Below are positions 25,357 through 35,801 of a stretch of 64,000 nucleotides of DNA, piece by piece. Under the pieces are notes generated by a model that was not told the DNA's origin, did not search any database, and worked only from the letters and a program-made list of their open reading frames with translations. Position 1 is the first letter of the stretch. The number at the start of each line of letters is the position of its first letter. Made by a program: the position numbers and the translations under genes. Origin of the DNA: FEN-1073 sp963780865 (GTDB lineage: Bacteria > Chloroflexota > Anaerolineae > Anaerolineales > RBG-16-64-43); assembly GCA_963780865.1 (NCBI GenBank), contig CAWADT010000025.1, forward strand, positions 1 to 64,000, read 5' to 3'.

Positions 25357-27140
25357 TTTTCCACCGCCTTTTTCGCCATCGCAATGAATTGTTCCACCGG
25401 TATTGCGCCCTTGTCCTCGCCGCTGCGCAACCGAACCGCCACCGCGCCGGCGGCCGCTTCCTTGTCGCCCATCACCAGCATGTACGGGATCTTTTGCATC
25501 TGCGCGTCGCGGATCTTGGCGTTCATGCGCTCGGTGCGCACATCGACGCTCGCTCGAAGGCCCGCCTGGCGCAGTTGATCGGTAACCTTCTGCGCGTATT
25601 CGTTGTGGCGGTCGGCGATCGGGATGACCATCGCCTGGACCGGCGAGAGCCAGACCGGAAAAGCGCCGGCGTAATGTTCGATCATCACCCCGAAGAAGCG
25701 TTCCATCGAGCCGAGCAGCGCCCGGTGGATCATGTAGGGCTGCTCCTCCTGGCCGCTTTCGTTGACGTAGTGGAGGTGGAAGCGCGCCGCCTCGTTGAAA
25801 TCGAACTGGATCGTACTGCATTGCCATTCGCGGCCGATGGCGTCCGCGATCTTCAGGTCGATCTTCGGCCCGTAGAAGGCGCCGCCGCCCTCGTCCAGCG
25901 CGTACTCCAGCCCCGAGCGGTCGAGCGACTGCCGCAGCGCTTCGGTGGCCGCTTCCCACTGGGCCGGCTCGCCCACCGATTTCTCCTTGGGCCGCGTGGC
26001 CAGGTAGGCGTGGAACTCCGTGAAGCCGAAGGAGCGCAGAATGTGCAGGCAGAAGGAGAGGGTGCGGTCGATCTCCGCGGGCATCTGATCCGGCCGGCAG
26101 AAGATGTGCGCGTCGTCCTGGGTGAACCCGCGCACGCGCATCAACCCGTGCAGCACGCCCGGTTTTTCGTAGCGGTAGACGCTGCCCCATTCGGCGTAGC
26201 GCAGAGGGAGCTCGCGGTACGAGCGCAATCCGGAATTGTAGATCATGATGTGGAACGGGCAGTTCATTGGCTTGACGTAGTACGTTTCGTTGTCCATTTC
26301 CATCCCGGCGTACATGCTCTCGCGATAGAAATCCAGGTGCCCGCTGGTTTCCCAAAGATGGCCGCGCCCGACGTGGGGGCTATCCACCAGATCGTAGCCG
26401 CTCGCGAGATGTTCCCGTTTGCAAAAGTCCTCCATCAGATAGCGGACAAGCGCGCCTTTCGGATGCCAAAGCACCAGCCCGGGTCCGACCTCCGGGTTGA
26501 GGGAGAAGAGATCGAGCTCTTTGCCGAGTTTGCGGTGATCGCGCTTCTTGGCCTCCTCCAGCCTCCAAAGATATTCCTCCAGGTCTTTGGCTGAATTCCA
26601 AGCGGTGCCATAAATGCGCTGCAGCATCGGACGCTTTTCGTCGCCGCGCCAATACGCGCCCGAGACGTTAAGCAATTTCACTGCGTCGGGATTGATCTGC
26701 CCGGTGCGCTCCACGTGCGGCCCGCGGCATAGATCGGTGAAGGTGTCGCTGGTGTAGATGGAAATCACCGGCGGCGCGGTCAGCGGGTTTCCGTCTTCAT
26801 CGGCGGCGCCGTGCTCGAGACCTTCGATCAGCTCGAGCTTATACGGCTGGTCGGCGAACAACCGCTTGGCTTCCGCGGCGGAAAGCTCGCGGCGCACGAA
26901 GAGGTGGTCGCCGCGGATGATCTCGCGCATCCGGCTCTCGATCTTGGCCAGGTCCTCGGGGGTGAGCGGGCGCGGCAGATCGAAATCGTAATAGAACCCG
27001 TCCTCGATCGGCGGACCGATGGTGATCTTGGCCTGGCCGGGGAACATCTCCATCACCGCCTGCGCCATCACATGCGATGCGGAATGGCGCAGCCGGTAGA
27101 GCGGCGTTTCTTCGTATTTTTCTATTTTTCGAATTGGCAT
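25347..27140 (-). CDS. thrS: Threonyl-tRNA synthetase
   Basis: About 597 residues. Starts MPIRKIEKYEETPLYRLRHS, without the N-terminal TGS domain, as in some bacteria. Editing domain: HSASHVMAQAV and the HxxxH plus C/H residues near TDLCRGPHVE. Class II catalytic core: motif 2 around YRYEKPGVLHGLMRVRGFTQ, zinc ligands in PMNCPFHIMIY and H residues downstream, motif 3 MIHRALLGSMERFF. Anticodon-binding domain at the C-terminus (VIPIADRHNEYAQKVTDQLR). It charges tRNA-Thr. Controlled by the T-box leader 100 bases upstream. Start chosen at 27140. Confidence 0.97.
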   Translation of the reverse strand: MPIRKIEKYEETPLYRLRHSASHVMAQAVMEMFPGQAKITIGPPIEDGFYYDFDLPRPLTPEDLAKIESRMREIIRGDHLFVRRELSAAEAKRLFADQPYKLELIEGLEHGAADEDGNPLTAPPVISIYTSDTFTDLCRGPHVERTGQINPDAVKLLNVSGAYWRGDEKRPMLQRIYGTAWNSAKDLEEYLWRLEEAKKRDHRKLGKELDLFSLNPEVGPGLVLWHPKGALVRYLMEDFCKREHLASGYDLVDSPHVGRGHLWETSGHLDFYRESMYAGMEMDNETYYVKPMNCPFHIMIYNSGLRSYRELPLRYAEWGSVYRYEKPGVLHGLMRVRGFTQDDAHIFCRPDQMPAEIDRTLSFCLHILRSFGFTEFHAYLATRPKEKSVGEPAQWEAATEALRQSLDRSGLEYALDEGGGAFYGPKIDLKIADAIGREWQCSTIQFDFNEAARFHLHYVNESGQEEQPYMIHRALLGSMERFFGVMIEHYAGAFPVWLSPVQAMVIPIADRHNEYAQKVTDQLRQAGLRASVDVRTERMNAKIRDAQMQKIPYMLVMGDKEAAAGAVAVRLRSGEDKGAIPVEQFIAMAKKAVENRE

Positions 27141-27163
27141 GATCGCCTCCAATGCCATCCCAT

Positions 27164-27242
27164 CCGCCCTCTCCCTTCCCTCCCGCTCCTTCCCGTATCA
27201 CGGAAAGGAAGGAGAGGGGATAAGGGGAGGGGAAGGAAGGGG
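27164..27242. repeat. C/T-rich inverted repeat between the T-box terminator and thrS
   Basis: CCGCCCTCTCCCTTCCCTCC pairs with the G/A-rich run GGAAGGAGAGGGGATAAGGGGAGGGGA that follows a short spacer. It belongs to the same family as the repeats downstream of thrS. Confidence 0.55.
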
Positions 27243-27244
27243 TG

Positions 27245-27555
27245 GTTAAAAAAAATTCGCCCCAACGCTGGGGCGAAAATCGATCGCGGTTCCACCCAAA
27301 TTCCCGCGCGGTGTTTGCGCGGCTCTGGCAGCCGCTAACGGGGCTGAGGCGTTCTCCATACTCGGCGAAACTCCGCCTTTCCGGTTCAAGCCGCCGGGGG
27401 GTTTTCGTTTGTCCGGCCGGAGAAAAAATTCCGTTCGGACGATCCTGCGGACTGCGGAGATTTCACCGTACCCTTGAGGGGCATTCTCCGCTCTCTAAAA
27501 TCCGCCGGGATCCTACTCGTCCCGGTGATCGCTTTGGTTATAAGATTGCTTGCGG
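27245..27555 (-). ncRNA. T-box riboswitch controlling thrS
   Basis: On the minus strand, upstream of thrS: a Stem I region with GGGACGAGTA and AGAGAG-CGGAG motifs typical of T-boxes, later the T-box bulge sequence GGGTGGAACCGCG (27297-27285), then the terminator. Uncharged tRNA-Thr would pair with the bulge, form the antiterminator and allow read-through into thrS. I did not assign the specifier codon with certainty. The 5' end is placed about 7 bases after a TAGAAT box at 27566-27561. Confidence 0.92.
27248..27277 (-). terminator. T-box intrinsic terminator
   Basis: Stem TTCGCCCC / GGGGCGAA (27277-27256) with loop AGCGTT, followed by eight T residues on the minus strand. It is the alternative structure to the antiterminator that contains the T-box sequence just upstream. 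Confidence 0.92.
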
Positions 27556-27560
27556 CGATC

Positions 27561-27566
27561 ATTCTA
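27561..27566 (-). promoter_or_regulatory. Candidate -10 box for the thrS T-box transcript
   Basis: TAGAAT on the minus strand, one mismatch from consensus, correctly placed before the first T-box stem. No good -35 is seen 16-18 bases upstream. Confidence 0.45.
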
Positions 27567-27691
27567 CCATGATGCGCGGGAAACATACAGAAGAGGATCA
27601 GTCCACACTCTCGGCGGCGCGCAGATTGCCGGCCAAGCGGCCGATCGCAGGCGTTTCCTCCGACCGTCGGAGCGAGGGGGAACGATTCGCG

Positions 27692-29155
<1,464 letters not shown>

Positions 29156-29544
29156 AGCGTAGATCCTTTCGAAAGATACCACAGAGATTATTTTACAGCC
29201 CGGCCGCCTGCGCATTGGAATCCGCAGGAATCTTCTATCAGGATCAAATCATGCGGCAGGTGGTTTTCGCTTGTACCCCGCCTTGGCGGGGCGCTGACGA
29301 AACGGATTCCTTATCGCCTACGGCGCGGAGGAGTGGGAATTCCAAGCGATAAGGTTTACTCAGGCATGAAAATTCGGATCGGCCGTTGCCGTAAATCATC
29401 CGCCGTGGGGTTTGAGGCGCATTCATTTATTCCCGGGGCAGCTTCGTCGACGCAAGGTAAATATGGAATATCGATTGTTGGCAAATCGTTTTTCCGTTAA
29501 ATAAAAGGGAGCCGAGCTTGCATCAACTCCCGAGTCAAAGCAGG

Positions 29545-29618
29545 TGGGCGGTATAGGGCTCGAACCTACGACCTCACGGATGTCAACCGTGTGCTCTAAC
29601 CAACTGAGCTAACCGCCC
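29545..29618 (-). tRNA. tRNA-Val (anticodon GAC)
   Basis: 74 bases. Acceptor GGGCGGT pairs perfectly with ACCGCCC; D arm GCTC-AGTTGGTTA-GAGC; anticodon stem CACGG/CCGTG with loop TTGACAT, giving anticodon GAC (valine); T arm GTAGG-TTCGAGC-CCTAT with one G-U closing pair. Discriminator A; the CCA end is not encoded. Flanking sequence has no other tRNA. Confidence 0.97.
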
Positions 29619-29718
29619 AAGCGACGGGGATTTTACCGGATTTTAGCGCTCCCCGCCAGTGGAATTCATCCCTTCGGTCTGCATAAAAACCGGCGGGTTT
29701 AACTTCACCCGTATATGC

Positions 29719-30618
29719 CTAGGGCGTAACCGTAATGCTCTTGATCAGTTCATTTAACATCACGATCGACGGATTGAAACTTTTCGGCAGAACGGCGTTC
29801 AAATCGGCTGTCTTTTGCGCGTAGTACGCCGTGGCGTCGCTGTTGATCGCGGTCCAATCGGCGCTGGAGGTATCGTCCCCGTTTTCCAGCAGGCCGGGAT
29901 GCGAGATCGGCAGGATGATCGACACCCAATATTTCCCGTCGGTGGTGAGCCCCTGGAAGGAGAAGAACATTTCGTGATTGGTGATGGGATACGTCATTTG
30001 GGCGTATTCGGTAACGTACCGGATGCCGCGCCCGTTTTGGAAGTTTATCACCGCGTATTGGGCGAAGAACAGCTGGCGCGCGTATTGGATCGGCAGGAGT
30101 GGGAGATCACTGCTGCCGGGAGCCTCGCCCGCGATCAGCGCTTGCAGGGAGGCAACATAAGTGCTGATGCCCGGCAACACCAGGGTAAACTTGTCAACGG
30201 GAAAAACGGAGATGACCGGTTTCATAAACCGATCGGCAAGGATGTATCCCGCCAGGGAAACCTTTGTGTATTGCGGGTTGGTGCCAATTCCCGTCGGGCT
30301 GATGAACGGGGGGATGGTTTCGCACAGGACGCTCGAGGCCAGGCTGGGATCCAGATAAAAAGAAATCTCATTGCAGGTGGTATTGGTCGTCGGCGCGGTT
30401 GTATTGGTCGCGGCTTCGGGGGCGATCGCAGTCGGGGTCTTGGTCGGCGGCTGACCACTTTCCTGCGTGTCCGTCGCGGTCTTGATCGGTTTATGATTTC
30501 CGGCCTTTGTATCCGTCACTCCCGGTTGGTAGGTTACACCCTGGGGCGCCGGGGTCGTAAGATTGCATCCCAGGATGATGATCGCCAAAAGGACAAAGCA
30601 CAATACATAACGTTTCAT
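29719..30618 (-). CDS. Lipoprotein of unknown function
   Basis: About 299 residues. ATG at 30618 (MKRYVLCFVL) after GGAGGAGCC. Signal helix and lipobox ILGC, then a Thr/Pro/Lys/Ala linker of about 65 residues, then a ~220-residue domain with hydrophobic strands (FTLVLPGISTYVASLQAL, AQYAVINFQNGRGIRYVTEY, HEMFFSFQGLTTDGKYWVSI). The linker style matches other lipoproteins here. I do not recognise the domain. Divergent from the membrane-protein gene at 30709. Confidence 0.75.
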   Translation of the reverse strand: MKRYVLCFVLLAIIILGCNLTTPAPQGVTYQPGVTDTKAGNHKPIKTATDTQESGQPPTKTPTAIAPEAATNTTAPTTNTTCNEISFYLDPSLASSVLCETIPPFISPTGIGTNPQYTKVSLAGYILADRFMKPVISVFPVDKFTLVLPGISTYVASLQALIAGEAPGSSDLPLLPIQYARQLFFAQYAVINFQNGRGIRYVTEYAQMTYPITNHEMFFSFQGLTTDGKYWVSIILPISHPGLLENGDDTSSADWTAINSDATAYYAQKTADLNAVLPKSFNPSIVMLNELIKSITVTP

Positions 30619-30708
30619 GGCTCCTCCTTGAACGGAGTCATTATACATGGATTTGAAAACGCAATCCGACGCGAGACAACCCTCGGCCGATGATATACTC
30701 GTCGGAGA

Positions 30709-32877
30709 ATGAGGCCGGGTTTGAAAACGCGGATTGGATTATTGTTGATCCTCCCCTTCCTCTGGCTCGCTCCGCTGCTTGGTGGAATCGGGCAAATTCA
30801 TAACGCTCCCGGCGCGGAGTTCTCGGATCTCACGCTCGCTCACGGACCGAGCGCCGAATTCCTGCGTCAATCCCTTGCACAATACGGCCAGCTCCCGATG
30901 TGGAATCCGCACACGCTGGGCGGCGCGCCCTTCGCGGCCGACCCGCTGTCCGGGATCTACTATCCGCTGTTGTGGCTTGCGCTCGTGATTTCCCCGCCCC
31001 TGGCTTTCAACATCCTCTTCCTGCTGCATCTGGCTTTCGCCGGGGCGGGAGCGTTTCTGTTGGCGCGCGAGGAAGGCGCTTCGAATGCCGGCGCGCTGCT
31101 GGCGGGGGTCGCCTTCGGCGGATTGCCGAAGTTGGTCGCGCATGTCGCCGCCGGGCATCTGACGCTGGTGTTGGCGGCGGCCTGGACTCCGTGGCTTCTG
31201 CTCGCGGCGCGCCGCGCGGCGCGCGGCGGAGGTTACCGCGCGTGGTCGCTGGCCGGTGTCCTGGCCGGCGTCATTTTCCTGGCCGATCCGCGCTGGATAA
31301 TCCCATCTGGATTATCCGCCGTCGGTTTTGCTTTTTTCTCCGCCAGAGGCAAACTTGCGCCGGCGAACGTGCGCGTTCGAATCCTTGACTGGCTAAAATA
31401 TTTGTTGGTTTTCGGCGCGTTCGCCGCGGCGGTCTCCGCCGTGCTTGCGCTGCCCATGGCCCAATTCGTCTCGCTCTCCACCCGCGCGCAACTTTCGGGC
31501 GCGGAAGCCGCCACGCAATCGCTGCCTTTCCTTTCGCTGCTGGGTCTGATGTTCGGAGGATTGGGATCTTCGCTGGAATGGGTTGTGTATCCGGGAGCTG
31601 TCGTTCTCGCGCTGGCGGTGTTCGCTGGTTTCCATCATATCATCCGCCCGCCGACTTCCGAGGAAAATTTGGAGAATAATGAAAGCGGGAGTTTCGGTTT
31701 TTGGATCCTGCTCCTCGTTATCGCAATTTTCCTTTCCCTCGGGTCCAATCTTCCGGGGTTTGCGGGTTTGATCGGCGCGCTTCCCGGCGCCGGCCTGCTG
31801 CGCGTCCCGCCGCGGTGGATGTTCCTGGCCGGCTTGGCTCTGGCGATGCTCGCCGCGCGCGGACTGACCGCGCTCGAGAGGAGAACGGACCGGAGAGGAA
31901 TAATCAAAAAGATCGGTTTTGCATTGGCGGCAGGCGGTGCGGTTCTCGCCGTTACCTCCGCCGCGATGAAATTGCCTCCGGCCATCTGGCAGGATGGGTT
32001 GATCTGGTGCGCGGTTGGCGGCATTCTCTTTATTGGGTTCTTCTCGAGTTGCTGGATGCCGCGCGCGGGCGCCGCCCTGATCTGCCTGGCGGTGATCGAT
32101 CTTGCGGTGGCGGATTTCCGTTTGATCGATCCGCATCCGGCCGTGGCCGAACCGGCCGGGCTCGGTGCGGCCCTGTCATTTCTGGAATTGAACGGCGCGG
32201 GATACCGCGTCTATTCCCCCTCCTATAGCCTCCCGGCTTTGGATGCCGTCACCGCCGGTCTGCGTTCGCTCGACGGCGTCGACCCTTTAATCCTCCATTC
32301 CACCGAGCAAACTGTTTCCGCGGCGGCGGGAGTTCCGGCGGACGGGTACTCCGTGACGCTGCCGGCCTTCGCTTCCGGCCAACCGGCGGTCGACAATCAA
32401 AACGCCATTCCCGACCCGCGGCGACTGGGGCTGCTCAACGTCCGCTATGTCGTTTCAGCGTTTGCGATTCCCGGGGCGGCGCTGGACCTGCGCGAAAAAG
32501 TGGGCGGCCTTTTCCTCTACGAGAACCCGCTGGCCCTGCCGCGCGCCTGGGTGGCGGAAACGCTTGCCGGTTGGGACCAGCCGATCGAAAACCGGGAAGC
32601 GCGGGTGGAATCCGAAAGCCCGAACCGCGTGACCCTCACCGCCGAGGGGCCGGGTTGGCTGATCCTATCCGAGGCGGCCTATCCCGCCTGGCGCGCGACG
32701 CTGGACGGTAAGCGCGCGGAATTGCAGACAGCCGGCGGGTGGTGGCGCGCGGTGGAGATCGGGCCGGGCGTGCACCGGGTGCAGATGAGCTATGATCCAA
32801 CGCTATCCTGGATCGGCGCGGGCGTCACGCTCTTCGCGCTGCTTGCGCTAATGGGAGTGCGGCGATGGGCAAAGTGA
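30709..32877 (+). CDS. YfhO-like polytopic membrane protein
   Basis: 722 residues, with about a dozen membrane helices in the first ~500 residues and a C-terminal extracytoplasmic beta domain of ~200 residues. YfhO-type marks: the loop with D and GP residues after helix 1 (EFSDLTLAHGP), MWNPHTLGGAPFAADPLSGI, YYPLLWL, and the terminal GWLILSEAAYPAWRATLDGK with GVHRVQMSY. Such proteins are related to GT-C glycosyltransferases acting on lipid-linked sugars at the membrane. Coupled to the next gene by a 13-base overlap. Specific activity unknown. Confidence 0.85.
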   Translation: MRPGLKTRIGLLLILPFLWLAPLLGGIGQIHNAPGAEFSDLTLAHGPSAEFLRQSLAQYGQLPMWNPHTLGGAPFAADPLSGIYYPLLWLALVISPPLAFNILFLLHLAFAGAGAFLLAREEGASNAGALLAGVAFGGLPKLVAHVAAGHLTLVLAAAWTPWLLLAARRAARGGGYRAWSLAGVLAGVIFLADPRWIIPSGLSAVGFAFFSARGKLAPANVRVRILDWLKYLLVFGAFAAAVSAVLALPMAQFVSLSTRAQLSGAEAATQSLPFLSLLGLMFGGLGSSLEWVVYPGAVVLALAVFAGFHHIIRPPTSEENLENNESGSFGFWILLLVIAIFLSLGSNLPGFAGLIGALPGAGLLRVPPRWMFLAGLALAMLAARGLTALERRTDRRGIIKKIGFALAAGGAVLAVTSAAMKLPPAIWQDGLIWCAVGGILFIGFFSSCWMPRAGAALICLAVIDLAVADFRLIDPHPAVAEPAGLGAALSFLELNGAGYRVYSPSYSLPALDAVTAGLRSLDGVDPLILHSTEQTVSAAAGVPADGYSVTLPAFASGQPAVDNQNAIPDPRRLGLLNVRYVVSAFAIPGAALDLREKVGGLFLYENPLALPRAWVAETLAGWDQPIENREARVESESPNRVTLTAEGPGWLILSEAAYPAWRATLDGKRAELQTAGGWWRAVEIGPGVHRVQMSYDPTLSWIGAGVTLFALLALMGVRRWAK

Positions 32878-34446
32878 CGCGCGCCGAATGGCGCTGGGCG
32901 CTGATTTTTGCAGCCTTGGCCATGGCGCTCCTGACGCTGCCCTACCTGATCGCCTACCAGACGCAGGGAACGGAATCGCGCTTCAGCGGTTTTCTGTTCG
33001 GCGTCGACGACGGCAACTCTTACATCGCCGACATGCGCCAGGGCGCGGACGGCGCGTGGCTGTTCCGCGATCCTTACACTAGCGAAGCGCAACGCGGCGA
33101 GCTCGTCTACCTGCCGTATCTTCTGACTCGGCAAACTGGCGGGCGGGGCGGCGCTGCACGATCAACTGGTCGCGCTGTTCCACCTGGCGGGAATCCTCGC
33201 GGGCATCGCGATGATGCTGGCGGTCTATCGCTTCCTGGCATGCTATCTGGAGAGCGTTGCGCTGCGCCGCTGGGGGATGGCGGCGGTGGCGTTCGGGGGA
33301 GGATTTGGGTGGCTGCTGGCCCTGCGCGGGATATATCCGCTCGAGCTCACCTCGCCCGAGGCGTTTGGCTTTCTTTCGATTTTTGGAATTCCGCATCTCG
33401 CGGCCGCGCGCGCCCTGCTGATGCTGGCCCTGGCGTGGTTCGTCACACCGCAGGGGGCAGGCAGCACCCGCCGGCAGGGATTGAAAATCGGCGCGGCGCT
33501 CGTCGGCGTTTGGTTGTTTCAGCCGCTTACGGTAATCGTGGCTTGGGCGGTGATGGCGGCGGCGGTGACGCTCTCGATCCTGAAACGATGGATCCTGCGC
33601 GCGGCGGACGGGAACGCGGTCCGCGAGGAATTCGCGCGGGCGGGGATCGCCATCGCGGTCACCGTTCCGTTCATGGCGTATTCCTTGCTTTCCCTCGCGC
33701 TCGATCCGGTCCTGCGGCAATGGAACGCGCAAAACGTGCTGCCCTCGCCCCCCTTCTGGCAGTATCTGCTTTCCTACGCCGTGCTGCTGTTGCCCGCGCT
33801 GGCGGGCGCCTGGCTCGCCCTGCGCGCGGACCCCCGCTGGCTGCTACCGGTCGGATGGGCGTTGATATTTCCGATCATGGTTTACCTTCCGGTCGGGGTG
33901 CAGCGCCGGCTGGCGGAAGGCTTCTGGGTCGTGCCGGTTGTCCTGGCGCTCTTCTTTATAGAAAGGAAAGTGACGGGGCTTGCCCGCCGGGCGGCCCTTT
34001 CCGCCGCGATGGCCCTCATGCTTCCGGGGGCGGCGCTTTTCCTTGGCTGGGCGTTTATTCAATCCGTGGCCGACCCCGCGCCAGCCTTCGTGCCGGTTGC
34101 CGAGGTGCGCGCTTTCGATTGGCTGGATGCGAACGTCGCGCCGGGTGTTTTGATCCTTGCGGACTTTAACGCGGGGAACGCGCTTCCAGCCTATGCCGAC
34201 CTGGTGTCCTACCTCGGGCACGGACCCGAGACGCTGAATGGCGCGCAAAAGCTGGCGGTGGTCCAGTCACTCTTCGACGGCGCGCGCTCCATCCAGGAGC
34301 GGTTGATCGCGCTGGAGCAATCCGGCGCGCGCTACGTGCTGGCGGGTCCGGAGGAGAGTGCGCGGATGGGAATCTCCTTCCCCGGATGCCGGTTGGTGTA
34401 CAGCGCCGACGGATGGGAAGTGTGGGAAGTCCTGCCGGAGGATTAA
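32865..34446 (+). CDS. Polytopic membrane protein, GT-C-like, one frameshift
   Basis: The reading starts MGKVTRAEWRWALIFAALAM, with the loop SRFSGFLFGVDDGNSYIADM and LFRDPYTSEAQRGELVYLPY, then breaks near 33128; in the next frame it continues LGKLAGGAALHDQLVALFHL and runs to 34446. The joined protein has ~525 residues with about 11 helices and a final soluble part (RAFDWLDANVAPGVLILADF). The DD and H-P-rich first loop suggests a GT-C-type glycosyltransferase. Removing one base in CTTCTGACTCGG restores the frame, so I read this as one gene. Overlaps the YfhO-like gene upstream. Confidence 0.75.
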
Positions 34447-34502
34447 CCACGGATGACCCGGATGGTGACCACGGATTACACAGAAGAATTACACAAATGG
34501 AT

Positions 34503-34556
34503 TACCTCCCCCTTTTCCCATCCCCATTATGGGGAGGGGAAAAGGGGAGGGGTCTT
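34503..34556. repeat. C/T-rich inverted repeat
   Basis: CCTCCCCCTTTTCCCATCCC and GGGGAGGGGAAAAGGGGAGG flank a short ATTAT loop. It is preceded by copies of an ACCACGGATTACACA-type repeat (34446-34500) and followed by AATCCGTGGTAAAG near 34650. No gene lies in the 34447-34689 gap. Confidence 0.6.
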
Positions 34557-34689
34557 CAAAGCGGATTCCCCGATCGTGCTCCGCACTGGGGGCAAGCATA
34601 GAAAGATACGAATGTTTTCCAATCCGTGAAATCAATTTCATCCGGAAAATCCGTGGTAAAGTCTCTTATCAACGAAAAAGGAGGCCGCC

Positions 34690-35673
34690 ATGCAATACCG
34701 CGAATTGGGACGCACGGGATGGAAAGTTTCCGCAATCAGTTTCGGCGCCTGGGCGATCGGCGGCACCTGGGGCTCGGTCCAGGATTCCGAATCCCTGGCT
34801 GCGCTGCATCGCGCGCTCGACCTGGGGGTCAACTTGTTCGACACCGCCGACGTCTACGGCGACGGCCATAGCGAGAAGCTGCTGGCGCGATTGCGCCGCG
34901 AACGGCACGAGCCGTTCTACATCGCCACCAAGGCCGGCCGCCGGCTGGACCCGCACACGGCCGACGGGTATAACAAAAAGAATTTAACCGCGTTTGTCGA
35001 CCGCAGCCTGAAAAACCTGGAAACGGAAACCCTCGATCTGCTCCAGTTGCACTGCCCGCCGACGGATGTGTATTACCGGCCGGAAGTGTTCGGCGTGCTC
35101 GACGATCTGGCGAAAGCGGGCAAGCTGCGTTTCTACGGCGTGAGCGTGGAAAAGGTGGAGGAAGCGCTGAAAGCGATCGAATTTCCGAACGTCCAATCGG
35201 TGCAGATGATCTTCAACATCTTCCGCCAGCGCCCCGCGGACCTTTTCTTCGAACAAGCCCGGCGGCGCAAAGTGGGGATCCTGGCGCGCGTGCCGCTGGC
35301 TTCCGGGATGCTCACCGGCAAATTCACGCCCAAAAGCTCTTTCGAACCCGACGACCACCGCGCCTTCAACCGCCACGGCGAGGCGTTCGACCGCGGAGAG
35401 ACCTTCTCCGGCGTGGATTACAACGCGGGGTTGCAGGCCGTGGCGGACCTGAAGCCGGTTGTGCCTGCCGGGATGACCATGGCGCAAATGGCGTTGCGCT
35501 GGATCCTGATGTTTCCCGCCGTCACCTGCGCCATCCCCGGGGCCAAGCGGCCGGCGCAGGTGGAAGAAAACGCCGCGGCGGCCGACCTTCCGGCGCTCTC
35601 CTCATCGGCAATGGAAAAAATCGCCTCGATTTATGACCGGCAAGTAAAACCGCTGGTTCATCCTTACTGGTAA
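34690..35673 (+). CDS. Aldo/keto reductase
   Basis: 327 residues, TIM barrel, NADPH-dependent carbonyl reduction. Catalytic tetrad visible: Asp in LFDTADVYGDG, Tyr in the same segment, Lys in YIATKAGRRL, His in LLQLHCPP. The C-terminal MAQMALRWILMFPAVTCAIPG is the cofactor-binding end (WILxxPxVxxxIPGAKRPAQ). Start behind AAAGGAGGCCGCC. Substrate unknown. It is followed by a shared terminator with the convergent binding-protein gene. Confidence 0.95.
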   Translation: MQYRELGRTGWKVSAISFGAWAIGGTWGSVQDSESLAALHRALDLGVNLFDTADVYGDGHSEKLLARLRRERHEPFYIATKAGRRLDPHTADGYNKKNLTAFVDRSLKNLETETLDLLQLHCPPTDVYYRPEVFGVLDDLAKAGKLRFYGVSVEKVEEALKAIEFPNVQSVQMIFNIFRQRPADLFFEQARRRKVGILARVPLASGMLTGKFTPKSSFEPDDHRAFNRHGEAFDRGETFSGVDYNAGLQAVADLKPVVPAGMTMAQMALRWILMFPAVTCAIPGAKRPAQVEENAAAADLPALSSSAMEKIASIYDRQVKPLVHPYW

Positions 35674-35731
35674 AAGCGGGCTTCCTTCAGGTTGAGGAAA
35701 TCCCCGCAGGCTGCGGCTCCATGGGGTCGAG

Positions 35732-35776
35732 AAAAAAAATCGCCGGATCCAGTAAGCGGATCCGGCGATTTTTATT
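35732..35776. terminator. Bidirectional terminator between convergent genes
   Basis: AAAAATCGCCGGATCC - AGTAAGC - GGATCCGGCGATTTTT: a perfect stem with an A-run on the left and a T-run on the right, so it can terminate both the aldo/keto reductase gene (plus) and the binding-protein gene (minus). Confidence 0.9.
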
Positions 35777-35801
35777 TTGATGTTTCCGGGCGATCCGTCC
35801 A

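Noticed and set aside
25389..26594. 401-codon frame opposite thrS
   Set aside because: Antisense shadow of a strongly conserved synthetase gene.
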